From Platynereis dumerilii (taxonomy: Eukaryota; Annelida; Polychaeta; Phyllodocida; Nereididae): a DNA stretch of 64,000 nt. The stretch covers positions 62,001 to 126,000 of the forward strand of contig JAPTHN010000149.1 of assembly GCA_026936325.1 (NCBI GenBank). The letters run 5' to 3'. This document shows positions 60,261 through 64,000 of the stretch, piece after piece; positions within the stretch are counted from its first letter, which is position 1, and every line of letters starts with the position of its first letter. The notes below the pieces were generated by a model. The model ran no database searches. It saw nothing but the letters and a program-made list of their open reading frames with translations, and was not told where the DNA came from. A program made the translations under genes and the position numbers.

Positions 60261-60303
60261 GAGCGCAGCTCATGGCTGCCGAAGGCAGCCATGAGCGAAG
60301 CTC
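60261..60303. repeat. GC-rich hairpin
   Basis: GCTCATGGCTGCC (60268-60280) and GGCAGCCATGAGC (60284-60296) pair perfectly over a GAA loop, extended by GAGC/GCTC flanks. It stands out from AT-rich surroundings and could be a transposon-end hairpin. Confidence 0.9.
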
Positions 60304-62544
60304 ACTTAGCACAAGGACAGCTCATTCTGTGTGGTGCTCCTGTCTGCAGTGACTGTCTGAACAGGAAGTGCCTGTAGTTGCCATAAAACTGGAGCTAGTA
60401 GTTTATTCACAGTTTAGTTTGGTAAATAATTAAAATATGTTAAATAAATTCCAAAATAGATTTAAAATTTCGGTCTTGTCCTATAACAACCTCCAATGAC
60501 ATATTTCAGGGGATTTAAATCAACATGTATATCAACATTGGAAATAATTATTTCCCTAACACCTGATTGCAAGAAGTGAATAAAAATTAAAAGTCAATAC
60601 AAATGTTAATGACTAGATCACCAAGTAAGAAATCATAACAACACTTAAGGTTACATAATCTTCATTAACTATCAACAAATTATGTAACAGTCTAATAGTA
60701 AACAGTCAACTCTGAATAGCTATGGTTTTATTGATCTCAGTTATGTAACATCAACAACTTAGTGCAATCTGTCTATTTATCTAATTATCTATCTATCTAT
60801 CTATCTATCTACCTAATCTTATCTACAGATCTAATTTTATCTATCTGCCAATTTGCTCATTCCTCTAAAAAGATACGTTGGCCTTCTGCATGGAATGTTG
60901 AAGATAATGCAGTAGTTCTATGACAATGCTGCGCGAATTTCATGGCAGCGCCATTTACATATTAGAGAACCTACAATGGATTGGCATACTAACAGTGACA
61001 TTATAATGCAGGCATGTTCAACAAAAATACAAGCTTAAAAGGTTATCAGATTTCAAACGTTTTCAATCTTTATGACCTTTCTCATCAATATACACCTTTT
61101 AAAAACAACAGCTAACCATCAAAATTAAGTCACATTGTCAAAACATGTTGATAAATTGTCATCATCCTCATCATCACTGTATTACTCTGTCACATGGTTC
61201 AGATCCTATTTTGGTAGATACTTCATATGCTTCACCTGTTCACCCTGGCCCCCTTGAGCTCATCGCCACACGACTCCAAGCTGTGCTAAAGTTTCCTGAA
61301 ACATACACCTGATTGACCTTATGCCTTCTTTTGCCGCAGACTGGTTGTGTAGGACCCAAGCACCAATCCCAGTTCTAGTCTTCTGGGCAATGACTTAAAT
61401 GTGTCATCACCTTCGCTGATCTCAGATCGGCATCAGAGAGTAGAGGTTCAAGCTTATTGCCTCACCACAGCCTGTTTATCAACCATTTTCTCAGCCAATG
61501 CATCGTCCCTGGTGTCCTAACCAAGACACTCCTAATGTGGGTAGGTCTATGTGTGTCTTTGCATTGCTTTCAGTCCCCAAAGGAATTTTCATAATCAGCC
61601 GCATTTTCACTTCATATATTTCAAGTTAAGCCTCAAACCTACCCACAGTCGATAGCTATCCTGCACCCTCACTGTCCCTCAGCTGTTAAACAAAATCATA
61701 CTTGAAGTCTCCCTGGTTGTCCCAAGACAAGATGTATGCTGCCCTCTGTCTAATGCATGCACTGTACAACATTTCTCTTATTAGCCAACAAACTTGTATA
61801 TTATCTTTTTTTTGGTCATTTATTTTTCAACCCTCTGATGACCAAACCGTGGCCACTAGGGAGTACAATGGCCAGACTTGTCTCTCATAAATCAGCTCAT
61901 GTTGTGGGTACATTCTTCTGCAAGCTTGTTTTGCCAGCCAAGACCTGTCCTGCAGAAGCTTCTCTGAACTAATCTGCGCAATCTGCCATGGAACCTGATT
62001 TTGGCTCTCTATTATTTCCTTCACTCAATGTCAGAAGCTCCATTTGGCCTCTTGATTGCTTAACAGTCTAGCTCCAGACTAAGCTAGGTCATAATTATAT
62101 CTAACTCAAAATTGTTACAGGAGACTGTTGGCTTATGTAAGTGTCCATTAGCCTTCATCAGGTTTGCTTGGAGCTTGTTTTAGACTCTCAGCAGCTGCTT
62201 CCTTGGTTTCAGCTCCTACTATTCCTCCTGGAGCCTCTCGTCTGGTCACATTTGCTGGCTAAGATTGACACTTTGGCCTGCCCACAGTCTCTATACTGGT
62301 AGCTGTTACAAAACATAGCTATTCCTCAGACCATGTACGCTCAGTTGCATAGATTATGCTGCCCCACTTTGGTGGATATACACTGTAGGCAGTAGCCATA
62401 CATTGTAATGTCAACCAGACAATCTTTCTGGACTCCATTCCACCATTGGTCTTTCACCAATACTTTTTCTCTTTTGGGATTGACAGAGGGACTACTCCAA
62501 GCATCTTTGTTAATCTCTCCTCAAGTTTCTAGATCACCACCCAA
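60304..62544. other. No recognisable gene
   Basis: Contains a short TATC tract (60775-60845) and, from about 61200, less AT-rich sequence with many short frames. No family is recognised. This more GC-rich part may be the decayed remainder of whatever gave rise to the following triple repeat. Confidence 0.4.
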
Positions 62545-63262
62545 GCTTCTGAATCTTCTTCTTGGCCTGCCTGAATAATGCCTTTCTCCACTTGCAAAAT
62601 CATAGCTCTCTGGAAGTGGGTGATCATCTCTTGCCCATTTTTCACAGGATCGGTTGTGTGCACATCATCCAAATGCAGTGTCTTCTGCTTTGTTACTTTA
62701 AAAGCACATGGTTTTTCACAGAAGTTGTGGTTTCCTTCTTGCTTGTCCACCTGTAACTTCAGGCTTGTCTGGCCTCCCCCAGTTCAGGCTATCACTCTCC
62801 TCAAGCTAAATGCCTTGCTCCACTTGAGCTTGCTCCCCTGCAAAATCATAGCTCTCTGGAAGTGGGTGCTCATCTCTTGCCCATTTTTCACAGGATTTGG
62901 TGCAGGCGCAGAAGTTGTGGTTTCCTTCTTGCTTGTCCACCTGCAGCTTCAGGCTTGTCTGGCCTCCACCAGTTGATGCTATCACTCTCCTCAAGCTTCT
63001 GAATCTTCTTCTTGGCCTGCCTGAATAATGCCTTTCTCCACTTGAGCTTGCTCCTTGCAAAATCATAGCTCTCTGGAAGTGGGTGCTCATCTCTTGCCCA
63101 TTTTTTCATAGGAATTGGTGTGTGCACATCATCCAAATGCAGGATCTTCTGCCTTGTGCCTCCAAAAGCAAATGGTTTTTCACAGAAGTTGTGGTTTCCT
63201 CCTTGCTTGTCCACCTTTAGCTTCAGGCTTGTCTGGCCTCCCCCAGTATACAGGCTGTCAAG
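62545..63262 (-). repeat. Threefold tandem repeat, possibly from a coding sequence
   Basis: Three units: 62545-62805 (261 bp), 62806-62995 (190 bp, central part missing) and 62996-63262 (267 bp). Each carries AAAATCATAGCTCTCTGGAA, GGGTGxTCATCTCTTGCCCA, AGAAGTTGTGGTTTCC, TGCTTGTCCACCT and TTCAGGCTTGTCTGGCCTCC. Two unit lengths are multiples of three, and the minus strand reads VDKQEGNHNFCEK, LHLDDVHT and KALFRQAKKKIQKLEESDS in parts. I do not recognise the protein. The units no longer share one continuous frame, so this is a decayed sequence. Confidence 0.8.
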
Positions 63263-63504
63263 TCATTGATGGTTGGAGACTGTTGAGTTAGGGACAACCC
63301 CTACTCTTTACTGGGTATATCTACAATGCTCTGTGAAAACCTCTTCCCTGGTGCCTGCCTTATATTTACCTGCAGTCATTAGCAGTACATCTGGATTGTG
63401 CCTTAACCGCCTTTGTCTAACCATCCTGTTATCTCCTGACTTGCATGCGTTGTCTCTGGGATTGCTTCCTGACCCAATAGTCTGAGCAATGTCTGGTACA
63501 ACCT
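63263..63504. other. Unassigned stretch
   Basis: Opposing 70- and 107-codon frames are open here. The minus-strand text (GSNPRDNACKSGDNRMVRQR) looks somewhat protein-like but is not recognised. Confidence 0.35.
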
Positions 63505-63519
63505 CCTTCTCTTTGTGCT

Positions 63520-63733
63520 GTTTGTTTGTTGTTTGTTTGTGTTTTACGCCTCTGCAGCACCTTAGTGGGCTATATCGAGGCAGGTGATCGCCGTATGATG
63601 ATGAGATGAGAAGACTGTGAGTCTGGCACATACCCTATTAATTCAGGGATGCCCAGGATCTTTCAGTTGCCCCAGCATAGAATACTGGATACAACCCGCC
63701 TCCATTTAATGTTCCTTGGGCTCGGATTAAGTG
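63520..63733 (-). repeat. SINE family 1, 5'-truncated copy with 15-bp target duplication
   Basis: The tail (CAAA)n, GCGTAAAAC, CTCGATATAGCCCACTAAGG, GACTCACAGTCTTCTCATCT and CAACTGAAAGATCCTGGGC are present on the minus strand; the tRNA head is missing. Perfect 15-bp direct repeats CCTTCTCTTTGTGCT flank it at 63505-63519 and 63734-63748. The copy is very close to 42077-42382. Confidence 0.95.
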
Positions 63734-64000
63734 CCTTCTCTTTGTGCTATTGGAATGGATGTTCTTTTTCCTTGGGTATGCTTATGTTCCATTTTCAGTG
63801 CAACATTGAACTATAATAGGTCCTTTCTTCGTTTCTATCTCCTTATCAGCCATACAGACATGCCAAGATAGGATTTATGTCCTTCATTAAAGCAAAAAGC
63901 TGACCAATGAGACCACCTGGTAGCTGTATGAGCTACTGTTCTACAGATGTATGAGGATCAGATGATTTTGTCAAGCAATGCAACGCAACTTCATATTATG

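Overview
The window reads as ordinary nuclear DNA of a multicellular animal, most likely a marine invertebrate. It is AT-rich and gene-poor, with an intron-bearing class A GPCR exon, several tRNA-derived SINE families, LINE tails, many short inverted-repeat DNA transposons and long TATC/GATA arrays. The recurrent TAGGCCTA-like words and a SINE central block near GGATGAGACGTTAA suggest an echinoderm, hemichordate or similar deuterostome. That is an inference from style, not a species call.

Layout. 0.1-1.8 kb is an 18-bp minisatellite. 2.9-4.1 kb is a SINE fragment abutting a 1-kb long-terminal-inverted-repeat element. 6.3-7.1 kb holds the only convincing host coding exon: the 5' part (TM1-TM5) of a rhodopsin-class neuropeptide-type receptor, starting at a perfect Kozak ATG and ending at a splice donor. 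Its TM6-TM7 exon is not visible in the window. 7.1-14.5 kb is intron-like or intergenic DNA with two LINE 3' remnants, a tRNA-like SINE head, a TATC array and a hAT-type MITE with an 8-bp target duplication. 14.5-22.0 kb is a nearly identical 3.74-kb head-to-tail duplication; each copy carries a foldback element, a TIR MITE and a 117-bp hairpin. 22.9-25.9 kb has a long TATC array, a Tc1-like remnant, a patch of internal repeats and a 1.16-kb TIR element.

26.5-39.2 kb is a second, much older direct duplication (about 6 kb per copy), recognisable through many collinear matched blocks. A SINE is present in the first copy only. 39-48 kb is mostly undistinguished, with one complete SINE flanked by a 13-bp target duplication, a second TIR MITE and a hAT-like MITE. 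48.2-56.4 kb is framed by two inverted arms of about 0.96 kb. 58.4-59.3 kb has paired direct repeats. 62.5-63.3 kb has a threefold repeated, possibly once-coding unit. The window closes with a 5'-truncated SINE flanked by a 15-bp target duplication.

No operon-like or pathway-level gene set is present, and I found no convincing previously undescribed biological system. The most useful signals are the two duplications of different age, the hairpin and foldback structures, the repeat families shared across the window, and the receptor exon without a visible partner exon.
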